Assembly (NCBI GenBank): GCA_020248905.1
Contig: JADCGR010000006.1
Span: 1-64,000, forward strand
Source: Curvibacter sp.
Lineage (GTDB): Bacteria > Pseudomonadota > Gammaproteobacteria > Burkholderiales > Burkholderiaceae_C
DNA: 64,000 bases
Reading direction: 5' to 3'
Within the stretch, counting starts at the first letter, position 1. Each line of letters begins with the position of its first letter. The notes beneath the pieces were generated by a model. The model saw only the letters and a program-made list of their open reading frames with translations. It had not been told where the DNA came from and made no database searches. The position numbers and the translations under genes were made by a program. Below are positions 7,791 through 16,672 of this stretch, piece by piece.

Positions 7791-9047
7791 ATGTTTCCCC
7801 TGCTTCCTTTTCAACGCAAGCTCGCTCTGGGCACGGGAGGTGTTGCACTGGCTGTGGCTGCGCTGGGCGGCATCGCGGCGGGCCTGATCGCCCATGACAA
7901 GGCCGAGGACACGCTGGTGGCCCAGGCCACCGAAGACACTGTGCGCCTGCTGCGCCATGAAGACTACCGGCCCGTCGGCGCGCAAGCCACGCTCAACGCG
8001 CGGGCAGCGGCGCATGCGCTGGCTGCTTCTTACTACGACATCGCCCGGCTCTACACACCGGGCGGCCTGCTGCTGGCCGAGGAGTTCGGCGCCAACGGCC
8101 AGGCGCTGGACGCAGAACTGCCGGCGCGCGCGGCGCCGAGCTACACCCAGTCGTGGTACGAGCGGCGCTGGTTGCCGGGCCGGCGCGCGGTGCTGCGGCT
8201 GTTCATTGCGCTGCGCAACGACGAGCAAGCCCTGAGCGGCTATTTCGAGGGTGCACGACGCGTGCCCGAAGCGCAGCGCCAGCGCATGCTGGCCGATGCC
8301 CGGCGCGTCGGGTGGCTCACGGCGGCCGCCGTGCTGCTGTGCGGGCTGGCGCTGTACCCGCTGGTGCTGCAGCTCAACCGCGACAGCCAGCGCCGACAGC
8401 GCGAGCTGCTGGAATCACACATCGCGATGATGGAGGCACTGGGCCGTGCAATCGCGCGGCGTGACAGCGACAACGGAGTGCACAACTACCGCGTGGCCTG
8501 GATCTCGGCCAAGCTGGCCGAGGCCGTGGGCGTACATGGCACACGCATGCAGGAGCTGATTGTGGGCAGCTTCCTGCACGATGTGGGCAAGATCGGCATC
8601 CCCGAGCACATCCTGCTCAAGCCCGCAGCACTGAGCAACGAGGAGATGCTCATCATGCACACCCACGTGGGCATGGGCGAGGACATCGTGGCCGGCGCAG
8701 GCTGGCTGGCCGGCGGCCGGGCGGTGGTGGCGAGCCACCACGAGAAGTGGGATGGCAGCGGCTACCCGCGCGGGCTGTCGGGCACGGACATCCCGACGGT
8801 GGCGCGCATCTTCGCCATCGCCGACGTGTTCGACGCCCTGTGCTCGCGCCGACCCTACAAGGAGCCGCTGCCGCTGGAGGCTGCGCTGCAGGCCGTGCGT
8901 GATGAGTCGGGCCGGCATTTCGACCCCCACCTCGTGCAGGTCTTCGACCGGCTGGCCCCCGAGGTCTACCGCACGCTCACCGAGTCTTCCGAAGAGGAAC
9001 TGCAGGCCCTGCTGACGCGCATGGTGCGCAAGCACTTCAGCCTGTGA
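7791..9047 (+). CDS. HD-GYP cyclic-di-GMP phosphodiesterase with periplasmic sensor
   Basis: A 418-residue membrane protein starting at ATG 7791; the longer open frame is rejected because it overlaps srkA. TM1 is at about residues 10-32, an extracytoplasmic sensor loop spans about 33-173, and TM2 is at about 174-194. A short coiled linker leads to the HD-GYP domain. All hallmark residues are present: FLHDVGKIGIPEHILLKP (HD at 263-264), HTHVGMGE (290-297) and HHEKWDGSGYPRGLSG (316-331, containing the GYP). The domain should therefore be a catalytically competent c-di-GMP phosphodiesterase. No cognate GGDEF gene is adjacent. Divergent from srkA, with a short shared promoter region. Confidence 0.92.
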   Translation: MFPLLPFQRKLALGTGGVALAVAALGGIAAGLIAHDKAEDTLVAQATEDTVRLLRHEDYRPVGAQATLNARAAAHALAASYYDIARLYTPGGLLLAEEFGANGQALDAELPARAAPSYTQSWYERRWLPGRRAVLRLFIALRNDEQALSGYFEGARRVPEAQRQRMLADARRVGWLTAAAVLLCGLALYPLVLQLNRDSQRRQRELLESHIAMMEALGRAIARRDSDNGVHNYRVAWISAKLAEAVGVHGTRMQELIVGSFLHDVGKIGIPEHILLKPAALSNEEMLIMHTHVGMGEDIVAGAGWLAGGRAVVASHHEKWDGSGYPRGLSGTDIPTVARIFAIADVFDALCSRRPYKEPLPLEAALQAVRDESGRHFDPHLVQVFDRLAPEVYRTLTESSEEELQALLTRMVRKHFSL

Positions 9048-9083
9048 ACGCAAGCCGGGCCTGCAGCGGCGGGTGCGTGCGGC

Positions 9084-10520
9084 TCAGGCTTTACCTGTCG
9101 CAGCGGCAAGGGCTTCGAAAGGCAGCGCCTGCTTGACGAGGATCACGGTGCAAGGAGCCTCCATGGCGATGCGGATGGGCACCGTCGCGATCAGGCGCTG
9201 AGTCTTGAGGCCGTGTGTGGCGGCTCCCATCACGATCACGCTGACATGGTTGCCCCGGGCGTAGGCCAGCAGCGCACGTGCCACATCGCCCCCTTCCAGC
9301 ACATGGCACGAAATCTGGCGGCCGGGTGCCTCCAGCGGGCGTGCCCACTGGTGCAGCTGTGCCAGGTGGCGGCGATGGACCTGCGTCTCGCTGTTGTCCA
9401 GGCTGTTGCCGACGGTTCCACTGGAGATGACGGTCACGCAGGCCAGCCGGGCCCCGGGCCGTGTGCCCAGCGAGCGCGCCGTGGCCTCGCGCAGCGAGTA
9501 CAGGGTGGCGTCACTCACATCGTGTTGCGGCACTGCCACCATCACGATGGGCACCTCGGCGATCTGCCGCTGCGGCAACGGGCTGGGGTGGTACTGCCGC
9601 CCCGTTGCTCGCAACCAGCGCTTGAGGTGCACCCAGAAGCCGGCGCTGCGCAACGCCTGGCCGCGCGCAGTCACGCGGACCTGGCCGGGGTGCTGCAAAT
9701 CGAAGGCCAGATGGGCAGCCGACGGGTAGCGCTGTGCGGCTTCGGGTGCGAGGCAGCGCAGAATGACTTCCTGCAGCCAGGGGGGCAGCTCGGGCCGCCA
9801 TCGACGCAGTGGCGGCGGGTCCATCCACAGGCGCTGACGCAGGCCACCCGGCGTGAGCGGCGCGCCGAAAGGCAGTTCGCGTGTGAGCAACTGGTAGAGG
9901 ATGACACCGATGGAAAAGATGTCGCTGCGGGGGTCACCACGCACGCCGACCACCTGCTCGGGCGACATCCACGCGGGCGAGCCCACGGCACGACGCAGCT
10001 GCTCGGCCAGCAGATCGGGGTAGTGCGCATGGCAGGACAGCCCGAAGTCCAGCAGCACCAGACGTCCGTCGTCCGCGATCAGCACATTGGCGGGCTTGAG
10101 ATCGAGGTGCACGGTGTCTTGCTGGTGCAGGTTGTGGACGGCTAGCGCGAGCGTCGCGCCCAGGCGCACGACGGCCTCGATCGCGGGCTGGGCGGGCGAC
10201 TCCAGCCATTGTTCAAGCGTGTGACCCGGGATGTACTCCATGACGAGATAGGGCAGATGCTCCAGGTCGCCGGCCGCGACCAGGCGCGGCACATGCGGGC
10301 CGACCAGGGCCTGCAGGATCTGATGCTCGACCTCAAAGCCGACGATGTTCTCCGCGCCATCGCCCTCGCGCATGTGCGGCATCTTCATGACCATGGGGAA
10401 GCCGGGGTCGGCCGCGCCGCTGGCGTAGGTCACGCGATACAACCGGGCCATACCGCCGTCGTGCAGGCAGTCGCCCACGAGAAATCCGTCGATCTCGCTG
10501 CCAGGCGCCAGCCTCGTCAT
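9084..10520 (-). CDS. Ser/Thr protein kinase fused to a universal stress protein domain
   Basis: A 478-residue protein. Residues ~10-280 are a eukaryotic-like protein kinase: glycine-rich loop near LHDGGMARLYRV, ATP lysine in VMKMP (Lys46), catalytic loop HLDLKPAN (138-145) with Leu where Arg is usual, DFG at 158-160, and SPAWMSPEQ as activation segment end. After a basic linker, residues ~322-470 form a UspA-like domain (IVMVAVPQHDVSD at its start, VIVMGAATHGLKTQ near its end). The Usp nucleotide-binding glycine pattern is degenerate. No membrane segment is present. The start codon overlaps the stop of the upstream phosphoesterase gene by 4 bp, giving tight translational coupling of kinase and phosphatase. 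Confidence 0.9.
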   Translation of the reverse strand: MTRLAPGSEIDGFLVGDCLHDGGMARLYRVTYASGAADPGFPMVMKMPHMREGDGAENIVGFEVEHQILQALVGPHVPRLVAAGDLEHLPYLVMEYIPGHTLEQWLESPAQPAIEAVVRLGATLALAVHNLHQQDTVHLDLKPANVLIADDGRLVLLDFGLSCHAHYPDLLAEQLRRAVGSPAWMSPEQVVGVRGDPRSDIFSIGVILYQLLTRELPFGAPLTPGGLRQRLWMDPPPLRRWRPELPPWLQEVILRCLAPEAAQRYPSAAHLAFDLQHPGQVRVTARGQALRSAGFWVHLKRWLRATGRQYHPSPLPQRQIAEVPIVMVAVPQHDVSDATLYSLREATARSLGTRPGARLACVTVISSGTVGNSLDNSETQVHRRHLAQLHQWARPLEAPGRQISCHVLEGGDVARALLAYARGNHVSVIVMGAATHGLKTQRLIATVPIRIAMEAPCTVILVKQALPFEALAAATGKA

Positions 10521-11269
10521 CGGCCCAGCTCCAGTCGCTCGGCAAAGAAGTCGGGCAGGCCCGCGCGCAGGATGGCTTCGGCTGCCGCGTGATAGTCGTA
10601 GGCCACGCGACAAAACACCAACTGGGAGCGCTCGGTGTCGTGGATGGCGTACATGGCCTTGGGGCTGCCATCGCGCGGCTGACCGACCGAACCGATGGTG
10701 GCCAGCCATTGCCGTCGCGGCGAAACCGGCACCCGCACCCCCGGTGTGGGCACAAAGGCCATGAGCAGACCGTCAGCTCCCCTGAAGTAAAGCGACTGGC
10801 GGTGGACATGGCCGCCGTAGACGTAGCGCACGTCCTGCAGCGCTGCGGCGGCACCCAGGCTGTCGGCGGCGACCTGCGACTCGTAAACGTAGCGCCAGCG
10901 CTCAGGCGCGTCGGCCGTGGCATGCACCAGCAGCAACCGGTCGACCTGCAACGTCATGGGCAGGCCGTCAAGGAAGGCGCGCTGGTCGTGCGTGAGTTGT
11001 TCGTGAGTCCACTGCGCCGTGCTTTCGCCCAGAGTCTGCCCCGCAGCCGGCGGGACCACGGCCAGCTCGTCGTGATTCCCCTTGAGCACGAGCGCGCCAT
11101 CGTGCGCCAGCGCCATGATCTGGTCGATGACCGCGCCGGGGTCGGCCCCGTAACCGACCAAATCGCCCAGAAAGGCATGGTGCGTGACACCTTGCTCGCG
11201 CGCATGGTCCAGGCAGGCCTGCAGGGCTTGGAGATTGGCGTGAATATCGGACATGAGGGCCAGGCGCAT
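10517..11269 (-). CDS. Calcineurin-like metallophosphoesterase
   Basis: A 250-residue cytoplasmic protein with the dimetal phosphoesterase motifs in order: SDIHAN (residues 7-12), GDLVGYGADP (35-44), GNHDE (64-68), LLVHAT and YGGHVHRQS. It belongs to the YfcE/PrpE-like group, some of which hydrolyse phosphoproteins, nucleotides or diadenosine tetraphosphate. The start at 11269 puts MRLALMSDIHAN at the N-terminus as in relatives; an in-frame ATG five codons earlier is possible. It overlaps the kinase-Usp gene by 4 bp, so the simplest idea is that it opposes the kinase or acts on the same signal. That pairing is inferred from coupling, not from a recognised phosphoprotein phosphatase signature. 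Confidence 0.88.
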   Translation of the reverse strand: MRLALMSDIHANLQALQACLDHAREQGVTHHAFLGDLVGYGADPGAVIDQIMALAHDGALVLKGNHDELAVVPPAAGQTLGESTAQWTHEQLTHDQRAFLDGLPMTLQVDRLLLVHATADAPERWRYVYESQVAADSLGAAAALQDVRYVYGGHVHRQSLYFRGADGLLMAFVPTPGVRVPVSPRRQWLATIGSVGQPRDGSPKAMYAIHDTERSQLVFCRVAYDYHAAAEAILRAGLPDFFAERLELGR

Positions 11270-11316
11270 GGAGGCAGTATGCATCGCGGCCGGATGGTGC
11301 GGACTGGGGGTTCTTG

Positions 11317-11793
11317 ATGCAGGTCAAGCGATGGACGGCCGCGACGGCGTACAGTGTGGCCGTGGCATCCACCCTGGAACGAGTCACCCGCCTCATCGTT
11401 CGGCGGGGCCTCATCTACCCGCTGATCCTGTCGCTGCTGATCCTCGGCCTGGGCGGCCTGGGGTTCTGGCTCATCGATCCACATGTGCAGACCTTCCACG
11501 ACGGCCTGTGGCTCGCCTTCACGACGGCGGCCACGGTAGGCTATGGCGACCTGGTGCCCACCACGGCCTTCTCCCGGCTGTTTGCGGTTGTCGTGGTGCT
11601 CATGGGTCTGGGGGTGCTCTCTTTGGTAACGGCCTCGGTGGCCGCAGTCTTCGTGGAGAGCGAGGAACGCGTGATCGAGCGCGAACTGCTGCACGAAATG
11701 GCACGCCTGCGCGCCGAGGTGGCCCGCCTGCGCGCCGATATCGCCGCGCAGGCGGGGCAAACCCGCAACCCCTCGGCGGGCGACATTGGTTAA
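11317..11793 (+). CDS. Two-TM potassium channel with C-terminal coiled coil
   Basis: A 158-residue protein with TM1 at about 34-54, pore helix and selectivity filter TVGYGD at 73-78, TM2 at about 87-111, and a charged heptad-like C-terminus (residues ~115-148, with VIERELLHEMARLRAEVARL). This is an ion_trans_2-type K+ channel lacking an RCK/TrkA domain, so the C-terminal helix probably drives tetramerisation rather than ligand gating. It is divergent from the phosphoesterase-kinase pair, with under 50 bp between starts, and is followed 28 bp later by the GMC oxidoreductase. An upstream TTG directly before the ATG is possible but less likely. Confidence 0.9.
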   Translation: MQVKRWTAATAYSVAVASTLERVTRLIVRRGLIYPLILSLLILGLGGLGFWLIDPHVQTFHDGLWLAFTTAATVGYGDLVPTTAFSRLFAVVVVLMGLGVLSLVTASVAAVFVESEERVIERELLHEMARLRAEVARLRADIAAQAGQTRNPSAGDIG

Positions 11794-11821
11794 GGTAAGG
11801 CCTGCGGGAGAGGCAGGGGGC

Positions 11822-13411
11822 ATGTACGACTACATCATCATCGGCGGCGGATCGGCGGGCTGCGTGCTGGCGTCGCGGCTGTCCGAAGATTCGCAGGTGC
11901 GCGTGGCGCTGCTGGAGGCCGGCGCGGCCGACCGCAGCGTTCTGATCCACTGCCCGGGCGGCTTGGCGCTGATGGCCAAGAGCGGCCAGGCTAACTGGGG
12001 GTTCCAGACCGTACCGCAGCAGGCGCTCGGCGGCCGGCGCGGCTACCAACCACGCGGCAAGGTGCTGGGCGGCTCAAGTTCGATCAACGCCATGATCTAC
12101 ACGCGCGGCGTGCCCCAGGACTACGACGGCTGGGCAGCAGCTGGTAACCCGGGCTGGGGCTGGTCGGACGTGCTGCCCTACTTCAGGCAGGCCGAGCACA
12201 ACGAACGAGGTGCCGACGCATGGCACGGCAGCGGTGGACCGCTGAATGTGATGGACCTGCGCTCGCCCAATCCCTACAGCCCGCATTTCGTGGAGGCCGG
12301 CCTGCAGGCGGGCTACGCGTACAACCCCGATTTCAACGGCGCCACCCAGGAAGGCGTGGGGCTGTACCAGGTCACGCACAAGAACGGCGAACGCTATTCC
12401 GCCGCCAAGGCCTATCTCACGCCCAGCCTGGGCCGCGCCAACCTGCAGGTCATCACCGGGGCACGGGCCACGCGCATCCTGCTGGAAGACCGGCGCGCCG
12501 TAGGCGTGGAGTTCATCCAGGGCGGTCAGCGCCAGACACTGCGCGCGGCGCGAGAGGTGCTGCTGAGTGCAGGTGCGCTGCAGTCGCCGCAGTTGCTGCT
12601 GCTCTCGGGGATTGGACCGGGCGGGCACTTGCACCAGCACGGCATCGCGCTGCAGCACGATCTGCCCGGTGTAGGCCGCAACCTGCAGGACCATGTGGAT
12701 GTGGTGACGGTACACGATGCGCCGCAACTCACCGACCTCTTCGGCCTGTCGTTCAAGGGGGTACTCAACGTGCTGCGCGGCATCGTGCAATGGCGGCGCA
12801 CGCGCAGCGGCATGCTCACCACCAACTTCGCCGAAGCCGGCGGCTTCATTCGCAGCCAGCCCCGCGAGCCCATCCCCGATCTGCAGCTGCACTTCGTGAT
12901 CGGCAAGCTGGTGGACCACGGTCGCGCCACCACCACGGGCCATGGCTACTCCTGCCACGTCTGCCTGCTGCGGCCCAAAAGCCGCGGCAGCCTGCGGCTG
13001 GCCAGCGCAGACCCACTGGCCGCCCCGCTGATCGACCCCAACTTCCTGTCCGAGCGCGACGATGTGGATCGCCTGATCCGCGGCTTTAGGCTGATGCGCA
13101 ACATCCTGTCGCAACCCGCGCTGGCGCGCTTCGGCGCGCGAGAGCTGCCAGCCTCGGCCCTGGCCAAAGACGATGTGCGGATCGAGCAGTTCATCCGCAA
13201 CCACGCCGACACCATCTACCACCCGGCAGGCAGCTGCCGCATGGGACCTGGCGCGGAGATGGACGTGGTGGATGCGCAGCTGCGTGTGCACGGCCTGCAG
13301 GGCCTGCGCGTGGTGGATGCATCCATCATGCCCGCCCTGGTGGGCGGCAATACCAATGCGCCGGTGATCATGATCGCGGAAAAGGCAGCGGCGATGATCC
13401 GCGCAGCCTGA
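11822..13411 (+). CDS. GMC-family FAD-dependent oxidoreductase (choline/alcohol dehydrogenase-like)
   Basis: A 529-residue protein starting at ATG 11822 behind a GAGAGGCAGGGGG purine run. The FAD-binding N-terminus [17 protein letters not shown] (residues 4-20) is followed by GMC signature 1 ([18 protein letters not shown]) and signature 2 ([18 protein letters not shown]). The C-terminal catalytic His467 lies in [10 protein letters not shown], with Asn510 in GGNTNAP. Members oxidise primary alcohols, choline or alkyl and aromatic alcohols. Length and sequence fit the betaproteobacterial choline-dehydrogenase-like alcohol oxidases, but no betaine aldehyde dehydrogenase is adjacent, so betA is not assigned. 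It probably shares a transcript with the potassium channel gene, although a functional link is not obvious. Confidence 0.9.
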   Translation: MYDYIIIGGGSAGCVLASRLSEDSQVRVALLEAGAADRSVLIHCPGGLALMAKSGQANWGFQTVPQQALGGRRGYQPRGKVLGGSSSINAMIYTRGVPQDYDGWAAAGNPGWGWSDVLPYFRQAEHNERGADAWHGSGGPLNVMDLRSPNPYSPHFVEAGLQAGYAYNPDFNGATQEGVGLYQVTHKNGERYSAAKAYLTPSLGRANLQVITGARATRILLEDRRAVGVEFIQGGQRQTLRAAREVLLSAGALQSPQLLLLSGIGPGGHLHQHGIALQHDLPGVGRNLQDHVDVVTVHDAPQLTDLFGLSFKGVLNVLRGIVQWRRTRSGMLTTNFAEAGGFIRSQPREPIPDLQLHFVIGKLVDHGRATTTGHGYSCHVCLLRPKSRGSLRLASADPLAAPLIDPNFLSERDDVDRLIRGFRLMRNILSQPALARFGARELPASALAKDDVRIEQFIRNHADTIYHPAGSCRMGPGAEMDVVDAQLRVHGLQGLRVVDASIMPALVGGNTNAPVIMIAEKAAAMIRAA

Positions 13412-13460
13412 GCGCGGGCCACGCCACGGCGCCCGTGGGCCATGTCCAACGTGAGTCGCC

Positions 13461-15069
13461 ATGGCGCGCGGCACGACGGTGCTCAAGGTCAAGATCTACG
13501 CGCCCTCGGGCTTGACGTTTTTTTCTTCCGATCTGCGGCACATCGGTGAGGACCAGTCGGACCACCAGGGCTTTCGTGCTGCGCTCGCATGCGAGGTTGC
13601 CAGCGCCCTGTCACACCGCAAGCCGTTCGATGCCTTCGAGGGCACGCTTTCGGAGCGCGACATCTTCTTTTCCGATGTGCCCATCCAGAGCACGCGGGGC
13701 CGGGTGCGCCGGTGGAGGGCGTGTTCGAGCTCTGCCGGGACGTGACGGTTCCTTGTGCAGCATGTGCGGCAACAGCTGCTGCGGGTGTCGGTGACCGCGG
13801 TGGACGTGCTGGCGACACTCTATCTGGCACTGTTTCTTGTGGTGCAGCGCGCAGGCGATCCTGCGCAGCCAGTCGCAGGCGATGGACCAACTCGCCCATC
13901 ACGATCCGCTAACCAGCCTGTCCAACCGCACCGTGTTTCGTGATCGGCCCACCTTGCGTCTGGGGCGGCTCACCTCTGCACGCAGTGCATCGCTGTCGGA
14001 GATCTTCATCGACCCGGACCGCTTAGGACGTCGGCGACACGCTGGGCCACCCGGCTGGGGAGGCGCTGCTGGTGATGCCCCCTGCTGGGGCCATGGGCAC
14101 GGGTGGCCTGCTCGCACGCCCGTGTGACGACAAGGTTATCTGCCTGCTCAAGCCGTGCTGGCCGCAAAGGGCCGAGGCCATGGCGCGGCGAAGTATCAGG
14201 CCAAGGCCCAGGGCCGCAACCGGCATCACCTCTACACCCGGGAGATGACGGCACAGGCCCGGGAACGCATCTCGCTCGAAGCCCGTCTGCGCAAAGCGAT
14301 CGCAGGGGACGGGCTGGACCTGCACTTCCAGCCCAGGGCGGATGCCATGACCGGGCGGCACACAGGCGTCGAAGCGCTGCTGCGCTGGTGCAGCCCCGAG
14401 CTTGGCGATGTCGCGACCGCGCGCTTTATTCTTGTGGTCGAGGAAACCGGCTACATCGAGGAGTTGGGGCATTGGGCACTGGACCAAGCCTGCCGTCAGC
14501 GTGCGCAATGGGATGCCACCGGCCTGCACGTGCCGGTCTTCGCCATCAACTTTTCTGTGCGGTAGCTTGAGCGTGGCAAGCTCCCCGCCCCGCTGCAGGA
14601 CTGCCTGGCGCGGCACGGCACGGGCGCGCAGAGATTCGATGTTGAGATCACTGAATCGGTGGTACTGGCAATCGCGGATGCCTTCAGCCGGCTGGCTAAG
14701 CTCAAGGCCTTAGGCGTGCGACTGGCAATCGACGACTTCGGTACCGGCCACTCCTCGCTGTCTTATCCGAGCCGGCTGCCGGTGCAAGCGCTCAAAATCG
14801 GGAGCTTCATCTCGGGCATCGGCCTGCAACGCAGCGACGAGAGCATCTTGCAGGCTATGGTCGACATCGCGCGCAGTCTGGAGCTGGTGAGCGTGGCCGA
14901 GGGAGTGGAGACCTAGGCGCAACCGCAGTTCCTGCAGCGCTTGGGCTGCGCCGAGTTGCAAGGCTATCTGCACGGCCGGCCCATGGTGGCCGCTGACTTT
15001 CTGGCTTGGTGGAAAGCAGCGCAAGGGCAAGGGCAAGCGCAGACTGAGCCTTTGTCAGGTTTTTTCTGA
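13461..15069 (+). pseudogene. Decayed sensor-GGDEF-EAL protein gene
   Basis: Remnants read in order but in changing frames. First comes an extracytoplasmic sensor piece (KVKIYAPSGLTFFSSDLRHI, 13461-13745), then APVEGVFELCRDVT, and MDQLAHHDPLTSLSNRTVF at about 13880-13940, the start of a GGDEF domain. The centre of GGDEF, including the signature motif, is missing. From about 14155 one frame carries an almost complete EAL domain: KAQGRNRHHLYT, LDLHFQPRADAMTGRHTGVE with EALLRW, and IDDFGTGHSSL. That frame is cut by TAG at 14563-14565 (relatives have Gln in SVRQLERG) and TAG at 14914-14916 (relatives have Glu in GVETEAQ), ending at TGA 15067-15069. The 5' end is also lost. The gene is an old, non-functional c-di-GMP enzyme. 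Confidence 0.88.
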
Positions 15070-15148
15070 CACGCGATACCGGCAGATGCCGATTCAAGTC
15101 AGCCAACATCGCGCCTACAGTGATTCCACCACATCGCAGTCAGGTGTG

Positions 15149-15376
15149 ATGCAAGGATCAACCGTGAGAACCAACCGCATATCGCTCAACCCTTTCAGCC
15201 TCATGATGGAGCCCGAGGTGGTGCTGCAGGCCATGGAGCGCTCGTCCGCGCTGCGCGCGCTCAGCCGCCGCCAGCTGCGCCCGCTGGACAAGCCGCTGAT
15301 TCCCTACGCCGTCGATTTGCTGGACGACGATGAAGCGGACGACCAAGACGCAGACGACGGCGGCGCGAACCACTGA
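15149..15376 (+). CDS. Small conserved hypothetical acidic-tailed protein
   Basis: About 75 residues if it starts at ATG 15149. ATG 15086 and GTG 15164 are alternative in-frame starts, the last preceded by AAGGATC. The middle (MEPEVVLQAMERSSALRALS then RRQLRPLDKPLIP) looks like two amphipathic helices with conserved-looking basic residues. The C-terminus is a strongly acidic tail rich in Asp. No known domain, signal peptide or membrane segment is evident. Codon use matches neighbouring genes, and the composition suggests a real protein, possibly nucleic-acid- or partner-binding. Function unknown. Confidence 0.55.
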   Translation: MQGSTVRTNRISLNPFSLMMEPEVVLQAMERSSALRALSRRQLRPLDKPLIPYAVDLLDDDEADDQDADDGGANH

Positions 15377-15486
15377 GCCGCGAACCCTGGGCTGCGCGGT
15401 GCTAGCATCAGCGCCATGCAGTTTTCTTGCAGGCCTGTAAGCCGTTGTTCCCCTCTTGCGGCTTGCGCCGCTGGCTGCCTGACCCC

Positions 15487-15507
15487 GGCCGCAGCGGCCT
15501 GCGTTTT
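15487..15507 (+). terminator. Possible terminator downstream of the small acidic-tailed gene
   Basis: GGCCGC-A-GCGGCC at 15487-15499 is a perfect 6-bp stem with a one-base centre (a real loop would open 1-2 pairs), followed by a T5 run at 15503-15507. It lies in the 206-bp gap before the DUF6352-like gene, which holds nothing else recognisable. Weak loop geometry keeps confidence low. Confidence 0.35.
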
Positions 15508-15582
15508 TGAGCATTTCCGTCTGGCGTTTCTGCGAGCGCATGGCGCCTCCCATACGCCCCGCCTTGCGCAAGCAGGCCCCGC

Positions 15583-16644
15583 ATGAACTGGTGGCCTTCC
15601 TGCGGCTACGAGCGCCTGCAGCTCAGCGATACGGGCTGGCTGGTACCGACACCCGACTACCTGCGGCTCTGGCTTGAGGAGCGCCCCGAGCTGGCGTTGG
15701 TGCCCGAATCCTGCAAGGCCGAGCGCCGGCTGCATGAGGCCCTGCGTGAGGACCCGTTGCGCCGTGTGGACGCGGGGGAACTGGCGCGCCTGAAGGACGT
15801 GGACGCCCGCGAGAACTACCGGCTCTTCCTGGCCCTGCGCGATGGCCTGGAGTCGGCGGGATCACTGGAAGGCTGGTACCTCGGGCTCATGCGCAGCGGT
15901 CGCATCGAAGTACCGCCGCTGTTCATCGACCTGGTCGTCCAGGCGATGCTGCGTCACCTGTTGCGCGAGAGCGACGACGTGCTGCAGCTACGCGCGGCTG
16001 AGCTTTTCTTTCGGCCCCAGCGGGTGACGGTGCAGGACGGGCAGGTGCTGTGCGCCGACCAGGCTGTGGTGGAGCAGTACAGCCGCAATGCCGGGCTGGG
16101 GGAGCTGGGCCGCCTGCTGGTGGAAAACAAGACCGCCCTGCGCGAGGCCGAGCTGACGGTGCTGGACGCATCGGACGCCGCTGCGTACCGCGAGCGAAGT
16201 GAACGCTACCGCTACCTGCTGGACCTGACCCATGAAGTCACGCAGGACCTGAGCCACGGCCTGACCCTGCGCATGACCCGCGCGCGCAGCGGGCTGAAGG
16301 GGCTGGCGCGGGTGCTGGAGGCATGGACCCAGCACCTGCTGGGTGTGACCGTGACGATTGAGCCGCTGGCTCGCGTGGACGATGCCACATGGCGCTGGCA
16401 CGTCGGTCTGGACGCCCAAGCCACCGCCATTCTGAACCAGCTGTACGAGGGGCAGGCGGTAGACGCGGCGCAGCTGCAGCGCCTGATCAGCCTCTTTCGC
16501 CTGACGTTCGCGCACGCGGCCCCGGTGCAGCCCGGGATGCAAGGCAAGCCGGTCTACCTGGGCTTGGCCATGAACGCACAGGGGTTGCTGCGCCTCAAGC
16601 CGCAGAACCTGCTGCTCAACCTGCCGCTGGCCCAGGCTTCCTGA
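15583..16644 (+). CDS. DUF6352-like protein of unknown function
   Basis: A 353-residue cytoplasmic protein with no signal peptide or membrane segment. The N-terminus MNWWPSCGYERL leads into a mixed helical protein with LVPTPDYLRLWLEERPELA (residues ~20-38), GWYLGLMRSGRIEVPPLFID near 97-116, and a C-terminal LLRLKPQNLLLNLPLAQ. I recall this layout from a betaproteobacterial family of unknown function (DUF6352), but that naming is from memory and not checked. No catalytic motif stands out. It converges with icmF (28-bp gap) and has no operon partner. Confidence 0.6.
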   Translation: MNWWPSCGYERLQLSDTGWLVPTPDYLRLWLEERPELALVPESCKAERRLHEALREDPLRRVDAGELARLKDVDARENYRLFLALRDGLESAGSLEGWYLGLMRSGRIEVPPLFIDLVVQAMLRHLLRESDDVLQLRAAELFFRPQRVTVQDGQVLCADQAVVEQYSRNAGLGELGRLLVENKTALREAELTVLDASDAAAYRERSERYRYLLDLTHEVTQDLSHGLTLRMTRARSGLKGLARVLEAWTQHLLGVTVTIEPLARVDDATWRWHVGLDAQATAILNQLYEGQAVDAAQLQRLISLFRLTFAHAAPVQPGMQGKPVYLGLAMNAQGLLRLKPQNLLLNLPLAQAS

Positions 16645-16672
16645 GTCAAGCGCGGCTCGCGATGAGCCGGCC

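Noticed and set aside
9213-10145. Long open frame on the plus strand opposite the kinase-Usp gene.
   Set aside because: A high-GC shadow of the real gene, with no domain and protein composition unlike the neighbours. The same applies to long frames opposite icmF, dctM, ubiA and the GMC gene.
960-14916. Three premature TAG codons (960, 14563, 14914) as a sign of amber codon reassignment.
   Set aside because: The replaced residues differ (Tyr, Gln, Glu), two of the three stops lie in an obviously decayed gene, and no suppressor tRNA is visible. Independent nonsense mutations are simpler.
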